NCBI GenBank assembly: GCA_964471405.1 | Contig: CAYYGH010000006.1 | Coordinates: forward strand, 1-62,264 | Length of the DNA stretch: 62,264 nt | Source of the DNA: J084 sp964471405 | GTDB taxonomy: Bacteria; Pseudomonadota; Alphaproteobacteria; Sphingomonadales; Rhodothalassiaceae | Direction: 5' to 3' | Part shown: piece by piece, positions 1 to 11,134 of the stretch | Numbering within the stretch: position 1 is the first letter of the stretch | Layout of the letters: every line of letters begins with the position of its first letter | Notes under the pieces: model-generated | Told to the model about the DNA's origin: nothing | Seen by the model: only the letters and a program-made list of their open reading frames with translations | Databases searched by the model: none | Program-made: the position numbers and the translations under genes

Positions 1-232
1 CCGGATCAAGCAGGCGGTGCAGATGGACGATGACGTATTTCATCAGGGCGTCGTCCACATGCGCCTGGCTTGCGGCCTGCCAGGCCTTGAAGGCCTCGCG
101 GTAGTTCGGGAAGATCCCGACGATATCGAGTTTGGAGAGGTCCTCGAACTCCAGTCCCTGCGGATCCTTCACCCGCCCACCGAAGACCAGGTGCAGAAGC
201 GGTTTCGACGTCGTGGTTTCCGGCTCGCCCAT
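1..232 (-). CDS. DUF4170 family protein (partial, runs off the left edge)
   Basis: The reading frame starts at an ATG whose complement lies at 230-232, with an AAGGA ribosome site just upstream. It gives 77 residues before the window ends. The sequence has the DUF4170 pattern of small alphaproteobacterial proteins: a LHLVFGGRV start, the segment DIVGIFPNYREAFKAWQ, and YVIVHLHRLLDP near the C-terminus. The family is about 75-90 residues long, so only a few codons are missing. Its function is unknown. In related genomes it often sits beside inositol-monophosphatase-type genes, which cannot be checked here because the downstream side is outside the window. Confidence 0.82.
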   Translation of the reverse strand, partial: MGEPETTTSKPLLHLVFGGRVKDPQGLEFEDLSKLDIVGIFPNYREAFKAWQAASQAHVDDALMKYVIVHLHRLLDP

Positions 233-481
233 GGCATCCTTCCCCGGATCTTGAAGGGCGGCCCGCGTGCAAGGCGCAGGCCATGCACGGCCTCCTGTTC
301 GGCCGCCCCCGGTTCTTGTCGAGCGGGCGGGGGACCGGTTGCGGTCCGCAGCCGCCTGCCTGTCACGGGCAGCGGCCCATAGCATGCCGGGCCGTCAAGT
401 CAAGAGCGATCTTGTTCCCGCCAACGGGATACCGGCCGGCAACGGAAACGGGAAAGCGCCCCGGCGCCGGTGTGGCGCGCC

Positions 482-3352
482 TCATGCCCCCTCGTTCCCG
501 CCTTCCGTCCGATCGGGCATATCCTCGGCTGCGGCAAGGAAGCTGCGGATTTCCTTCACCACCGCGCTGAGCGGCAGGCGCTCGATGGCCACCTCCGGCG
601 GCAGGGCCGCAAACAGCCGGCTCGGCGAGCCGGGATCGAGAAGCACGAAAACCCCGCGGTCCCCGGCCCGCCGGATCAGCCGTCCAAAGGCCTGGGCAAG
701 ACGGAAGCGCGCGAGCATCTCGTCATAGCGGCGTCCGCCGAAGGCGGCGCGGCGCGCCCGGTGCAACACGTCCGGCCGCGGCCAGGGCACGCGTTCGAAG
801 ACGACGAGCCGCAGCGATCGTCCCGGGACGTCCACGCCATCGCGCAGGGCATCGGTACCGAACAGCGAAGCCGCCTCCTCCACCCGGAACAGATCGACAA
901 GGCTGGCCGTGTCCATCGGGTCGACATGCTGCGCCAGAACGGGCAGACCGGCGCTCTCAAGCCGGCCGCGCAGACGGGCCGTCACCTGTTTGAGGCGCCG
1001 GATCGCGGTAAACAGCACGAGAGCTCCCCCGCCTGCCGCCCGCACGAGAGCTTCGATCGCACCGGCCAGCTGCTCGATGCGGCGGCGCGGCAGATCCCGC
1101 ACCACGAACACCCGCGCCTGGCTGGCCCAGTGAAAGGGCGAGGGTGCGGCAAACCGCCGGGGTGGCAGAGGCAGATGCCGCACGCCCGTCAGCAGATCCG
1201 CGCTTGCCCAATGGGCGGGATCCTCCGCCTGGGAGGCAGCCCCGAGGCGATGGTCGTTGAGGGTGGCCGAGGTCACGAGTGCGCCATGCAGCCGGGAGAG
1301 CACCGTGTCCGCGAAGGCGGCCCCCGGATCGAGAAGATGGCGCATCATGCCGATGTCACGGATCTGTCCATCCTGCCGGCGCAGAAGAAAATAGTCGACC
1401 ACGCCATCGGCCGGCGAGCCGAGCGCCTCCAGCATCGCCACCCATTCCTGCAGAAGGTCCCCCCGGCGTCGCAGGCCGGCCACCGCCGCCTCCAGCCGGC
1501 CGACGATTCCCTCCTCCCCGGGCTGGCTGGCGGCCTCCTCCGCCATTTCGGCAAGCCTGCCGGCCAGTGCTGCGATTTCACGGGCCAGCGCCGCCAGTTC
1601 CGCCGCCAGCCGCTCGGCTTCACCAAGCAGGGCCTCGGGCGGCTCTTCGGTACCGCAGGCCAGGTCATAGCCCTCCTCCCGCGTTCCGGGCTCGGCACGG
1701 GCGATCACCAGCTCGTGGACGCGATGCAGAAAGCGGCCGAAGGGTGTCGTCACGGCGCCCTGGCGGATGCGACGCAGCGCGTCGGTGGCCGGCAGGACAT
1801 GGGCTGCCTCCAGGACCGCCGCAAACCGGGCCTCGGCCTCCTCGTTTCCGGCCACGAGATCACCGATCCGCTCCTTGAGCCCCCGCCGGCGGCCGCGGCC
1901 CAGCAGCCAGCGCCTGAGCTCCTGGCCCTCCCGAAGGGTAAGGGCGACGGCGAAGGCCGAATCGGCCGCCTGGAAGAGGTGATGCCCCTCGTCGAACACC
2001 ACATGCCGCGGCAGGGCACGAGGGTCGCGCGTCTGGGCGAACTGGGCAATGGTGAAGGCATGGTTCGTGATCACGACATCGGCGGCCGGTGTCGCGCGGG
2101 CGACATGTTCCAGAAAGCAGCGGCGGTAATGCGGACAGCCCTGATAGAGACATTCGCCCCGATGATCCGTCAGCGCGGCCGGTGAAGCCGGGGCCACCAG
2201 CATGGCCAGCCAGCCCGGCAGATCGCCGCCGATGATCTCGCCATGCCGGGTCATCCCCAGCCATCGCAATACGAGCGCGATCAGCACCGCCCGCGGCCGG
2301 GCCAGCGTGCCTGCAAACAGACGCCCGGCTTCCTCGGCGATATTGAGCAGGCAGGCATAGTTTTCGCGCCCCTTGCGAATCAGCACATGCGGACGCACCT
2401 GCTCCGGCGGCAGACGCGAGAGCGCGTCTGCCAGCTCCGCCCGCAGCTGGCGCTGGAGATTGCGGGTGAAGGTCGAAATCCACACCTGCCCCCCATTGCG
2501 CCGGGCCCACAGCAGGGCCGGTGCCAGGTAACCGAGCGTCTTGCCGGTTCCCGTGCCGGCCTCGGCCAGCACAATATTCGGCGCGCCTTCCACCTCCGGC
2601 GGCCGGAAAGCCGCTGCGGCCGCACGCGCAAAGGCCCGCTGGGCCGGCCGGTCCTCGCTCCTGGACCCGCGCAGAGCCAGCAGCATGGCCTCCGCCTCCT
2701 CCGGCATCACGGCGTGATGGCCCGGGGCGGGGCGCGGCGGCGTGTTTTCCCACTCCCGCAGATCCTCCCACAGCGCGTGGCGGTCGAGCCCGTCTTCCTC
2801 ATCCGCCGCGGGCCGACGCGCCAGGGCCGAGAGCACGAGCGGCGCCCAGGCCCAGCCGATGCGCGCCAGGGCCTGCGCGATCACCCGTGCTCCCTTGAGG
2901 TCACGTGCCGGCGCCGTCTCGATCGTCTCCAGCAGAGCCTCGGCAACCGCATAATGCAGCCGCAGCCGGTCGATGGCCGCCACCCTGGCCGCCGGAGCGA
3001 GACCGGCTGCGCGCGCGAGCCCTCCGATCGTGGGCACCACCGCCCGCGCCGGATGCACGAAGGCAAACAGCTCCAGAAGATCGAAGGCATGAAGCCGCTC
3101 AAGCCCGACGCGCCGGGCGAGCACGGGCGCGGCCATCAGAAGATGCGGCCTGGCCGAGAGGTCTTCCGCCGTCAGCCCGTCCACCGCCTGCGACCCTTCT
3201 CCCCGCCCACCGCTGGACGAGAGGGCCGCCACACCCGCCATACCCACCACACCGCGGGCCGTGATTATGGCAGCCGGCAGCGCCCGCAGACTCTCCCGCC
3301 AGTCTCTCGGAACGGAGACCAGCAGATCAGCCGCTGTGCCGGATTTGCGCAT
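482..3352 (-). CDS. dinG: DinG/XPD-type ATP-dependent DNA helicase
   Basis: This is a superfamily 2 helicase of the iron-sulfur DinG/YoaA group, expected to unwind DNA 5' to 3' during repair. Walker A (EAGTGTGKT) lies near residues 264-272. The four cluster cysteines are one in ENYACLLN and three in CLYQGCPHYRRC, with the same 5 and 6 residue steps as E. coli DinG. The DEAH box reads DEGHH and motif VI is QAFGRLIRR. The ATG at 3352 is chosen because AGGAG lies 11 bases upstream; a GTG at 3415 would add 21 residues without a good ribosome site. About 260 residues precede the helicase core with no domain I recognise. The protein has 956 residues. The name follows the family and does not prove a DinG-specific role. 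Confidence 0.9.
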   Translation of the reverse strand: MRKSGTAADLLVSVPRDWRESLRALPAAIITARGVVGMAGVAALSSSGGRGEGSQAVDGLTAEDLSARPHLLMAAPVLARRVGLERLHAFDLLELFAFVHPARAVVPTIGGLARAAGLAPAARVAAIDRLRLHYAVAEALLETIETAPARDLKGARVIAQALARIGWAWAPLVLSALARRPAADEEDGLDRHALWEDLREWENTPPRPAPGHHAVMPEEAEAMLLALRGSRSEDRPAQRAFARAAAAAFRPPEVEGAPNIVLAEAGTGTGKTLGYLAPALLWARRNGGQVWISTFTRNLQRQLRAELADALSRLPPEQVRPHVLIRKGRENYACLLNIAEEAGRLFAGTLARPRAVLIALVLRWLGMTRHGEIIGGDLPGWLAMLVAPASPAALTDHRGECLYQGCPHYRRCFLEHVARATPAADVVITNHAFTIAQFAQTRDPRALPRHVVFDEGHHLFQAADSAFAVALTLREGQELRRWLLGRGRRRGLKERIGDLVAGNEEAEARFAAVLEAAHVLPATDALRRIRQGAVTTPFGRFLHRVHELVIARAEPGTREEGYDLACGTEEPPEALLGEAERLAAELAALAREIAALAGRLAEMAEEAASQPGEEGIVGRLEAAVAGLRRRGDLLQEWVAMLEALGSPADGVVDYFLLRRQDGQIRDIGMMRHLLDPGAAFADTVLSRLHGALVTSATLNDHRLGAASQAEDPAHWASADLLTGVRHLPLPPRRFAAPSPFHWASQARVFVVRDLPRRRIEQLAGAIEALVRAAGGGALVLFTAIRRLKQVTARLRGRLESAGLPVLAQHVDPMDTASLVDLFRVEEAASLFGTDALRDGVDVPGRSLRLVVFERVPWPRPDVLHRARRAAFGGRRYDEMLARFRLAQAFGRLIRRAGDRGVFVLLDPGSPSRLFAALPPEVAIERLPLSAVVKEIRSFLAAAEDMPDRTEGGNEGA

Positions 3353-4118
3353 GTCCGGCCCTGCTCCTTCCTGCGCGCCGTCGCTGCCACACTTCTGGAG
3401 GGCCGATTCGGCCACCCCCGTCCCTCATAGACGAACCCGCCGGCTGGTTCCATCATGTGGACGGCCTGCAGAATGAGGCGATTCTCCGGCCGTCATCCCG
3501 CACCACCCTCCTGTCCGCTACCATGGCGGGTGGTGAGCGGGAGGGCGGGAAGCACTCCTCGCAGCACTTCCAAGTCTCTCAATTGAAAAGCGTATCACAA
3601 TCGCGTGAGCAGGCGTTTTCGTTCTTGGCGCGCACCCGTGCCCTCTCTATCTTGATGCCCGGCCGTCAGCGGCATCGCCGCCATGGTCGGGCTGCATCGC
3701 CTGTTCGCCCCGAGTCGAACCTTGCTCGTGCTTCAGGCGGTGCAAGAGAGGAAGTGCGCCCCCTCTACCCCCGTGTCCGGCCATGGTCGAAGATGCGGGA
3801 CGGTCAAACCATGGGACCTCTCCTGATCGACTTGTCTCATGGGGGGCGGTGTTCGGATCTGCCGGGCACCGCCCTTGCCTTCTGCAGCTTTCTTCGGCCC
3901 TTTCCCCGCCCGGCGAGAGAGTCTTGCGCGCCGGCCATGCGGCAAGAGAAAAGGGCAAGCCGCAACAGCCTGCCCCGGCACGAGCCACCTGCAAGGGAAA
4001 TGGGGACATGCGCCCCTTGCGCCCCGGCTCCAGGGCACCGGCATCGGAGGCGGCCCGTCCCATAGGACCCTCCCTGTCCGATCCGTCACGGGAGCGGCGA
4101 GGGAAAATCCTGGAGGGG
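3353..4118. other. 766-base stretch without a convincing gene
   Basis: This lies between the start of the helicase gene and the end of nhaA. Open frames of up to about 200 codons cross it on both strands, but they are Arg/Pro/Gly-rich and match no family I know, as expected from GC-rich noncoding DNA. It holds a comparatively AT-rich patch around 3570-3625, a promoter-like pair at 3625-3653, and the string GCCATGGTCG twice, near 3681 and 3780. No tRNA, tmRNA tag or RNase P signature was found. It could hold an unrecognised small RNA reading rightward. Confidence 0.6.
3625..3653 (+). promoter_or_regulatory. Possible sigma70-type promoter inside a gene-free stretch
   Basis: TTGGCG at 3625-3630 and TATCTT at 3648-3653 are separated by 17 bases. 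Transcription would start near 3660 and run into sequence with no recognisable gene on that strand. It could drive a small RNA or be a chance match. Confidence 0.3.
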
Positions 4119-5297
4119 TCAGGTCCCGGCCGGACCGGTGCGGGGAAAGGCGGCGCGGGCAACCCCCAGTCCGATCGCCGCCGAGCCGAGCGAACCGACG
4201 AGGATGCCCAGCCGGGCGGCGTTCACGCTCGCCAGGTCCGCGAAGGCCAGGGACGAGATGAACAGGCTCATGGTAAAGCCGACTCCGCACAGCAGGCCGA
4301 GTGCCACCAGCCCGCCCCAGCCGACACCCTCGGGCAGGCGCGCAATACCGAGACGCACGGCCAGCCAGCCGGCTGCCAGGACACCTGCAGGCTTGCCGAT
4401 CATCAGACCGAGCGCACTGCCAAGGGCCACGGGATTGAGCAGTGCATCGGCACCCAGCCCGAGGAGCGGCACCCCCGCATTCGCGAAAGCGAAAAGCGGC
4501 AGGATGGCATAGGCGACCCACGGATGCAGGTCCTGTTCGAGCCGGTGCAGCAGGCTCTCCTCCTCGCGCCCGCCCATCGGGATCGCCCAGGCGGTAAGAA
4601 CGCCGGCCAGGGTCGCATGCACCCCCGACCGCAGAACGAAGACCCACAGCAGCACCCCGACGATGATGTAGGGTGCAAGGCGCTGAACGCCCGCCCGGTT
4701 GAGAATGGCGAGCCCTGCTACCGCCGTGCCCGCGAGAAGCAGGGAATCCCCAGCCAATGCCTCGGTGTAGAAGACGGCGATGATGAGGATTGCGCCAATG
4801 TCGTCGATGATCGCAATCGCCGTCAGCAGAACCTTGGCCGCAAGCGGCACGCGTCTGCCGAGAACCCCGAGGACGGCGAGCGCAAAGGCGATGTCGGTTG
4901 CTGCCGGGATCGCCCAGCCGGCGGCAGCCTCCGTCCCGGGTCCCGCAAGGGCCAGGTAGATCGCGACCGGCACGACCATGCCGCCGAGTGCGGCTGCAGC
5001 CGGCAGCACGGCCCGCGCCGGGCCGGCGAGCTCGCCATCCAGGACCTCCCGCTTGATCTCAAGGCCGACGAGGAAGAAGAAGACGGCCATCAATCCGTCG
5101 TTAATCCACAGCAGCAGCGGCTTGGTGAGCGAGAAGCCGCCGAGAAACACCCCGGCCCGGGTTCCAAGCAGCGCCTCGTAGAAAGGGGCAAGCGGTGCGT
5201 TCTCGACCGCGAGCGCCAGCACCGCGGCAGCCGCGACGAGAATGCCGGCCGCGCTCTCAAGCGCAAGGAACCGCCGCAGCAGACGCAGAACCGGCAT
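4119..5297 (-). CDS. nhaA: Na+/H+ antiporter NhaA
   Basis: This is an inner-membrane antiporter that exchanges two protons for one sodium ion, used for sodium and alkaline-pH homeostasis. The 392 residues are almost entirely hydrophobic helices. The family hallmarks are present: ATDIAFALAVL, which carries the aspartate equivalent to D133 of E. coli NhaA, and AIIDDIGAILIIAVFYT, with the paired ion-binding aspartates equivalent to D163/D164. The helix X lysine is in GKPAGV. The ATG at 5297 follows AGGAG at normal distance. Length matches the family. It ends 48 bases after the aconitase stop and reads the same way, so the two may share a transcript. Confidence 0.96.
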   Translation of the reverse strand: MPVLRLLRRFLALESAAGILVAAAAVLALAVENAPLAPFYEALLGTRAGVFLGGFSLTKPLLLWINDGLMAVFFFLVGLEIKREVLDGELAGPARAVLPAAAALGGMVVPVAIYLALAGPGTEAAAGWAIPAATDIAFALAVLGVLGRRVPLAAKVLLTAIAIIDDIGAILIIAVFYTEALAGDSLLLAGTAVAGLAILNRAGVQRLAPYIIVGVLLWVFVLRSGVHATLAGVLTAWAIPMGGREEESLLHRLEQDLHPWVAYAILPLFAFANAGVPLLGLGADALLNPVALGSALGLMIGKPAGVLAAGWLAVRLGIARLPEGVGWGGLVALGLLCGVGFTMSLFISSLAFADLASVNAARLGILVGSLGSAAIGLGVARAAFPRTGPAGT

Positions 5298-5345
5298 GAT
5301 CGTCTCCTGGCAAGCTCACCCGCACGGAAGCAGGCCGTGCGCCGC

Positions 5346-8027
<2,682 letters not shown>

Positions 8028-8248
8028 CCTTGAGCTGTCTTTCCGCCTGGCTGGCCGGACTGTCGATCCTGTCCGGCCTTATCACTACCCACCTTGCCGC
8101 CATCCTGTCTTCGGCGTCATCCTGCCCGGCGCTTGTGGCAGATCGCGCGGCGATTCTCAAGAAGGGTGCAAGCCGCCCCTCCACTCTGGTAAGCGAAAAG
8201 GCGAATCGCCCGCGCCCTGCGTTGGAAAATGCTGTGGAAGGCGGGCGG

Positions 8249-8935
8249 ATGCCGGAAGGAAGGGCGGTGACGGAGCACGGCAACGACCCCGTTCTCAAGA
8301 CCCGGAAGCTGGCCGTCAGCCGAGCCGGGCGCAGGCTGCTGGCCGGCCTGGATCTCGTGCTGGAGGAGGGCGCGATCCTGCATGTCGGCGGAGCGAACGG
8401 CATCGGCAAGACGAGCCTTCTGCGCACCCTTGCCGGGCTTGCTCCTCCTGCCGGCGGGCAGCTGTGGCTGAACGGCGTACCGTTTGCGCAAGACCCCCAG
8501 GGCCATCGCGAGTCCTGCCTGCTGATCGCCCATGAAAACGCCCTGAAGCCTGCGTTGAGCGTGGCCCGCAATCTCGCCTTCTGGGCCCGGCTGTGGGGGG
8601 CGGATGCCGCGGCGCTTGATGCCGCACGCCAATCCTTCGGTCTTGCCCCCTTGTGGGAGCGGCCGGTGCGCACCCTCTCCCAGGGCCAGAAGCGGCGGGC
8701 CTCGCTTGCGCGGCTGGCCTTTGCCGGCGATCGGCCGCTGCTGCTGCTTGACGAACCCTGGGTGGGGCTTGACGAGGCGGGGGCTGCCGCACTCGCGGAT
8801 CACCTTCTCTCCCTCGCGCAAGCCGGGCGGGCGGTGGTCATGACGAGCCACCAGCCCGTGCCCATGACCGGGATCATGACCCTGCGCCTCGAATCCTATC
8901 TCGCCGACCCGCAGGAAAGGGTGCCAGCCGCATGA
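8249..8935 (+). CDS. ccmA: Heme exporter ATP-binding protein CcmA
   Basis: This is the ATPase subunit of the CcmABCD complex, which releases heme-loaded CcmE in system I cytochrome c maturation. Walker A is GGANGIGKT (residues 47-55), the ABC signature is LSQGQKRR (about 143-150), and Walker B plus the catalytic glutamate are LLLLDEPWVGLDE (about 164-176). The ATG at 8249 has GGAAGG seven bases upstream. A GTG at 8267, also preceded by AAGGAAG, is an equally plausible start and would give 222 residues instead of 228. The open frame extends back to 8030, but that leader is not conserved-looking. It is the first gene of the ccm operon, and its TGA overlaps the ccmB ATG. Confidence 0.95.
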   Translation: MPEGRAVTEHGNDPVLKTRKLAVSRAGRRLLAGLDLVLEEGAILHVGGANGIGKTSLLRTLAGLAPPAGGQLWLNGVPFAQDPQGHRESCLLIAHENALKPALSVARNLAFWARLWGADAAALDAARQSFGLAPLWERPVRTLSQGQKRRASLARLAFAGDRPLLLLDEPWVGLDEAGAAALADHLLSLAQAGRAVVMTSHQPVPMTGIMTLRLESYLADPQERVPAA

Positions 8936-9594
8936 TCCGGGCCTTCCTTGCCATCGTCCTGCGCGATCTGAGGCTTCATGCCACGAGCGGCGGCGGGCTG
9001 CTGCTTGCGCCGGGCTTCTTTGCCCTTGTCGCGACCCTTTTTCCCCTTGCGCTCAACCCTGCTCCCGCCACCTTGCGCCTGATCGCACCGGCGGTGGTGT
9101 GGATCGGCGGCCTGCTGGCGGTGCTGATCTCGCTGGAGCGCATCTTCGGCGAAGACATCGAGGATGGCAGTCTCGACGGCATGGCGCTGGGCCTGCTGCC
9201 GCTTTCCCTTGTCGGCCTCGCCAAGGCGCTCGGCCATCTGATCGCCTTCGGGGTACCGCTTCTGCTGACCGCGCCGCTGGTCGCCCTCGCCTATCAGCTT
9301 GACGGTCCGACGACGGCCCGGCTCATGGCCTCGCTCGCCCTCGGACTGCCGGCCCTGACACTGATCGGCCTGTTCGCCGCCGCCCTTACCGCCGGCCTCA
9401 AGCGGGCGGGCGCACTGATCGCATTGATCGTGGTGCCGCTGGAGCTGCCGGTGCTGATCTTCGGCGTCTGGTCGGTGGCGGCCCCGGCGCAAGAGGCGCA
9501 CACCGGTCTTCTCTATCTGGCACTGATCACGCTCGGCGCCCTGATTCTGCTGCCGGCAGCCGTGGGCGCCGTGCTGCGGCTGGTCCTGGAATGA
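8932..9594 (+). CDS. ccmB: Heme exporter membrane protein CcmB
   Basis: This is the six-helix permease partner of CcmA in the inner membrane. The 220-residue sequence alternates hydrophobic helices with short loops. It has the family-typical pattern near residues 60-90, where ISLERIFGEDIEDGSLDG follows the second helix. The start ATG overlaps the ccmA stop as ATGA, which implies translational coupling. The length matches CcmB (about 220). Unlike most junctions in this operon, its stop is followed by a 75-base gap before ccmC. Confidence 0.94.
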   Translation: MIRAFLAIVLRDLRLHATSGGGLLLAPGFFALVATLFPLALNPAPATLRLIAPAVVWIGGLLAVLISLERIFGEDIEDGSLDGMALGLLPLSLVGLAKALGHLIAFGVPLLLTAPLVALAYQLDGPTTARLMASLALGLPALTLIGLFAAALTAGLKRAGALIALIVVPLELPVLIFGVWSVAAPAQEAHTGLLYLALITLGALILLPAAVGAVLRLVLE

Positions 9595-9669
9595 GCAGAC
9601 AGAAAGCGCCGGACACCATTCATCGGAAGCTTGCACCGGCGCCCGGCGCCGACTAGATGGAAGCCCGTG

Positions 9670-10395
9670 ATGCTGGCACGCTCGCTCAATCCCCGCACCG
9701 TTCTGCGCCTGCTGCGGCGCATGGATCCCTGGCTTGTGGCCGCAAGCGTGGTGCTGTTCGCCTTCGGACTTGTGGATGCGCTCCTGCTTTCGCCTCCCGA
9801 CTACCAGCAGGGAGAAAGCGTGCGGATCATGTATGTTCATGTGCCGGCCGCCTATCTTGCCAGCCAGGCCTATGTGCTGCTGGCCGGAATGAGCGCGCTC
9901 TACCTCATCTGGCGCAATCCGCTGGCCGACATGGCGGCCGAGGCGGCGGCCCCCGTTGGTGCGGCCTTCACCGGCCTTGCGCTGATCACCGGCTCGCTGT
10001 GGGGGCGGCCGACATGGGGCACCTGGTGGGTGTGGGACGCGCGGCTGACCTCGGTGCTGGTGCTGTTCTTCCTCTATCTGGGCTACATGGCGCTGCGCCA
10101 GGCCGTGGAGACGCCGGACAAGGCCCGCCGCCTTGCCGCCTGGCTGGCGGTGATCGGTGCCATCGACCTGCCCATCATCCGCTTTTCGGTGGAATGGTGG
10201 AATACCCTCCATCAGCCGGCGAGTCTCCTGCGCCCCGGCGGTCCTGCCATCGATCCCAGCATGCTGCGGCCGCTGCTGGTGATGATGCTTGCCTATCAGA
10301 GCCTCTTTTTCCTGGTCTGGGCGCGGGCATTGCGGGCCCAGCTTGCTCCCCGCCTCAGACATGAGGCGCTGACAGAAAGGACGCACGCAAGATGA
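9670..10395 (+). CDS. ccmC: Heme handling protein CcmC
   Basis: CcmC loads heme onto the CcmE chaperone at the outer face of the inner membrane. The tryptophan-rich WWD motif is present as WGTWWVWDARLTSVLVLFF, and family histidines lie in MYVHVPAAY and NTLHQPAS. The 241-residue protein has six predicted helices. ATG 9670 is preferred because GGAAG lies six bases upstream; a GTG at 9667 and a TTG at 9631 are in frame but weaker. The TGA overlaps the ccmD start as ATGA. Confidence 0.96.
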   Translation: MLARSLNPRTVLRLLRRMDPWLVAASVVLFAFGLVDALLLSPPDYQQGESVRIMYVHVPAAYLASQAYVLLAGMSALYLIWRNPLADMAAEAAAPVGAAFTGLALITGSLWGRPTWGTWWVWDARLTSVLVLFFLYLGYMALRQAVETPDKARRLAAWLAVIGAIDLPIIRFSVEWWNTLHQPASLLRPGGPAIDPSMLRPLLVMMLAYQSLFFLVWARALRAQLAPRLRHEALTERTHAR

Positions 10396-10634
10396 TTCCG
10401 GCTCCTCCTCCCGCCACCACATCTTCCCCGGCCGCGCAGACCGGGAGCCTTGCGCCGGCGGATGCCTCCCTGCGCGGGGCCCTGTCCCCGGGCACGGACA
10501 TGCCCTTCGTATGGGCCGCCTACGGCATCAGCCTCCTCGTCCTGGTGATGCTGTGGTGGCGTTCCCGCCAGCTGCTGCGTCGGGCGGGCGAAATCGCCGG
10601 CCGGGAAGAGCCGGCCCGGGAGAAGCGATCATGA
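10392..10634 (+). CDS. ccmD: Heme exporter protein CcmD
   Basis: CcmD is the small single-helix subunit that stabilises the CcmABC-CcmE complex. The diagnostic segment is FVWAAYGISLLVLVMLWWRS (about residues 38-57), followed by a basic tail. Eighty residues is somewhat longer than usual because of a Pro/Ala-rich leader before the helix. An alternative start at the methionine of MPFVWAAYG, residue 37, would give a more typical length but lacks the ATGA coupling used throughout this operon. It overlaps both neighbours by four bases. Confidence 0.88.
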   Translation: MIPAPPPATTSSPAAQTGSLAPADASLRGALSPGTDMPFVWAAYGISLLVLVMLWWRSRQLLRRAGEIAGREEPAREKRS

Positions 10635-11134
10635 GGCCGGTTCATCCGCATGCCCGGCGCGCGGCCCGGCGGCGCCGGCGGCGCACGATTGTCGTGCTGG
10701 CCGTGCTCGCAGGCGTGGCTCTGTTCGTGCTTGTGGCGCTCAAGGCTCTGCAGGGCAACATCCTCTATTTCCGGATGCCGTCCGACCTCGTGGCGGAGGG
10801 CGAGCAGGCCTTCGCACCCGGCCGGCGCTGGCGGCTTGGCGGGCTGGTGGCTCCGGGATCGGTGACGCGCCTGCCCGGGGAAGCCGGTGTGCGGTTCCGG
10901 GTGACCGACAATCATGCCTCCGTCACGGTGGTCTACCGCGGGATCCTGCCCGACCTGTTCCGGGAAGGGCAGGGCGTGATCGCCGAAGGGGCATTCGGCG
11001 CCGATCATGTCTTCCGGGCCGACAGGGTGCTCGCCAAGCATGACGAACGCTACATGCCGCGCGAGGTTTATGAGCGGATCCGCAAGGCCGGCCATCCTGC
11101 CGCCCCTGCCGAAAAAGGCGCATCGGAAAGATGA
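10631..11134 (+). CDS. ccmE: Periplasmic heme chaperone CcmE
   Basis: CcmE binds heme covalently in the periplasm and passes it to the CcmF/H lyase. After an Arg-rich cytoplasmic start and one membrane helix (about residues 19-38) comes the OB-fold domain. The heme-binding motif reads LAKHDERYMP, placing the covalent histidine at H137 and the helper tyrosine at Y141, as in E. coli HDENY. The start ATG at 10631 overlaps the ccmD stop; an open frame exists further upstream but runs inside ccmD. The length of 167 residues is normal for alphaproteobacteria. Confidence 0.96.
   Translation: MRPVHPHARRAARRRRRRTIVVLAVLAGVALFVLVALKALQGNILYFRMPSDLVAEGEQAFAPGRRWRLGGLVAPGSVTRLPGEAGVRFRVTDNHASVTVVYRGILPDLFREGQGVIAEGAFGADHVFRADRVLAKHDERYMPREVYERIRKAGHPAAPAEKGASER

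Noticed and set aside
3705..3780. A T-loop-like string (minus strand GGTTCGACTCG) suggesting a tRNA or tmRNA
   Set aside because: The T-stem does not pair, no anticodon arm of the right size can be drawn, and no tmRNA tag sequence is present.
4121..4136. GGTCC-CGGCC-GGACC hairpin as an nhaA terminator
   Set aside because: It lies inside the last codons of nhaA and is not followed by a T-run, so it is probably a chance palindrome.
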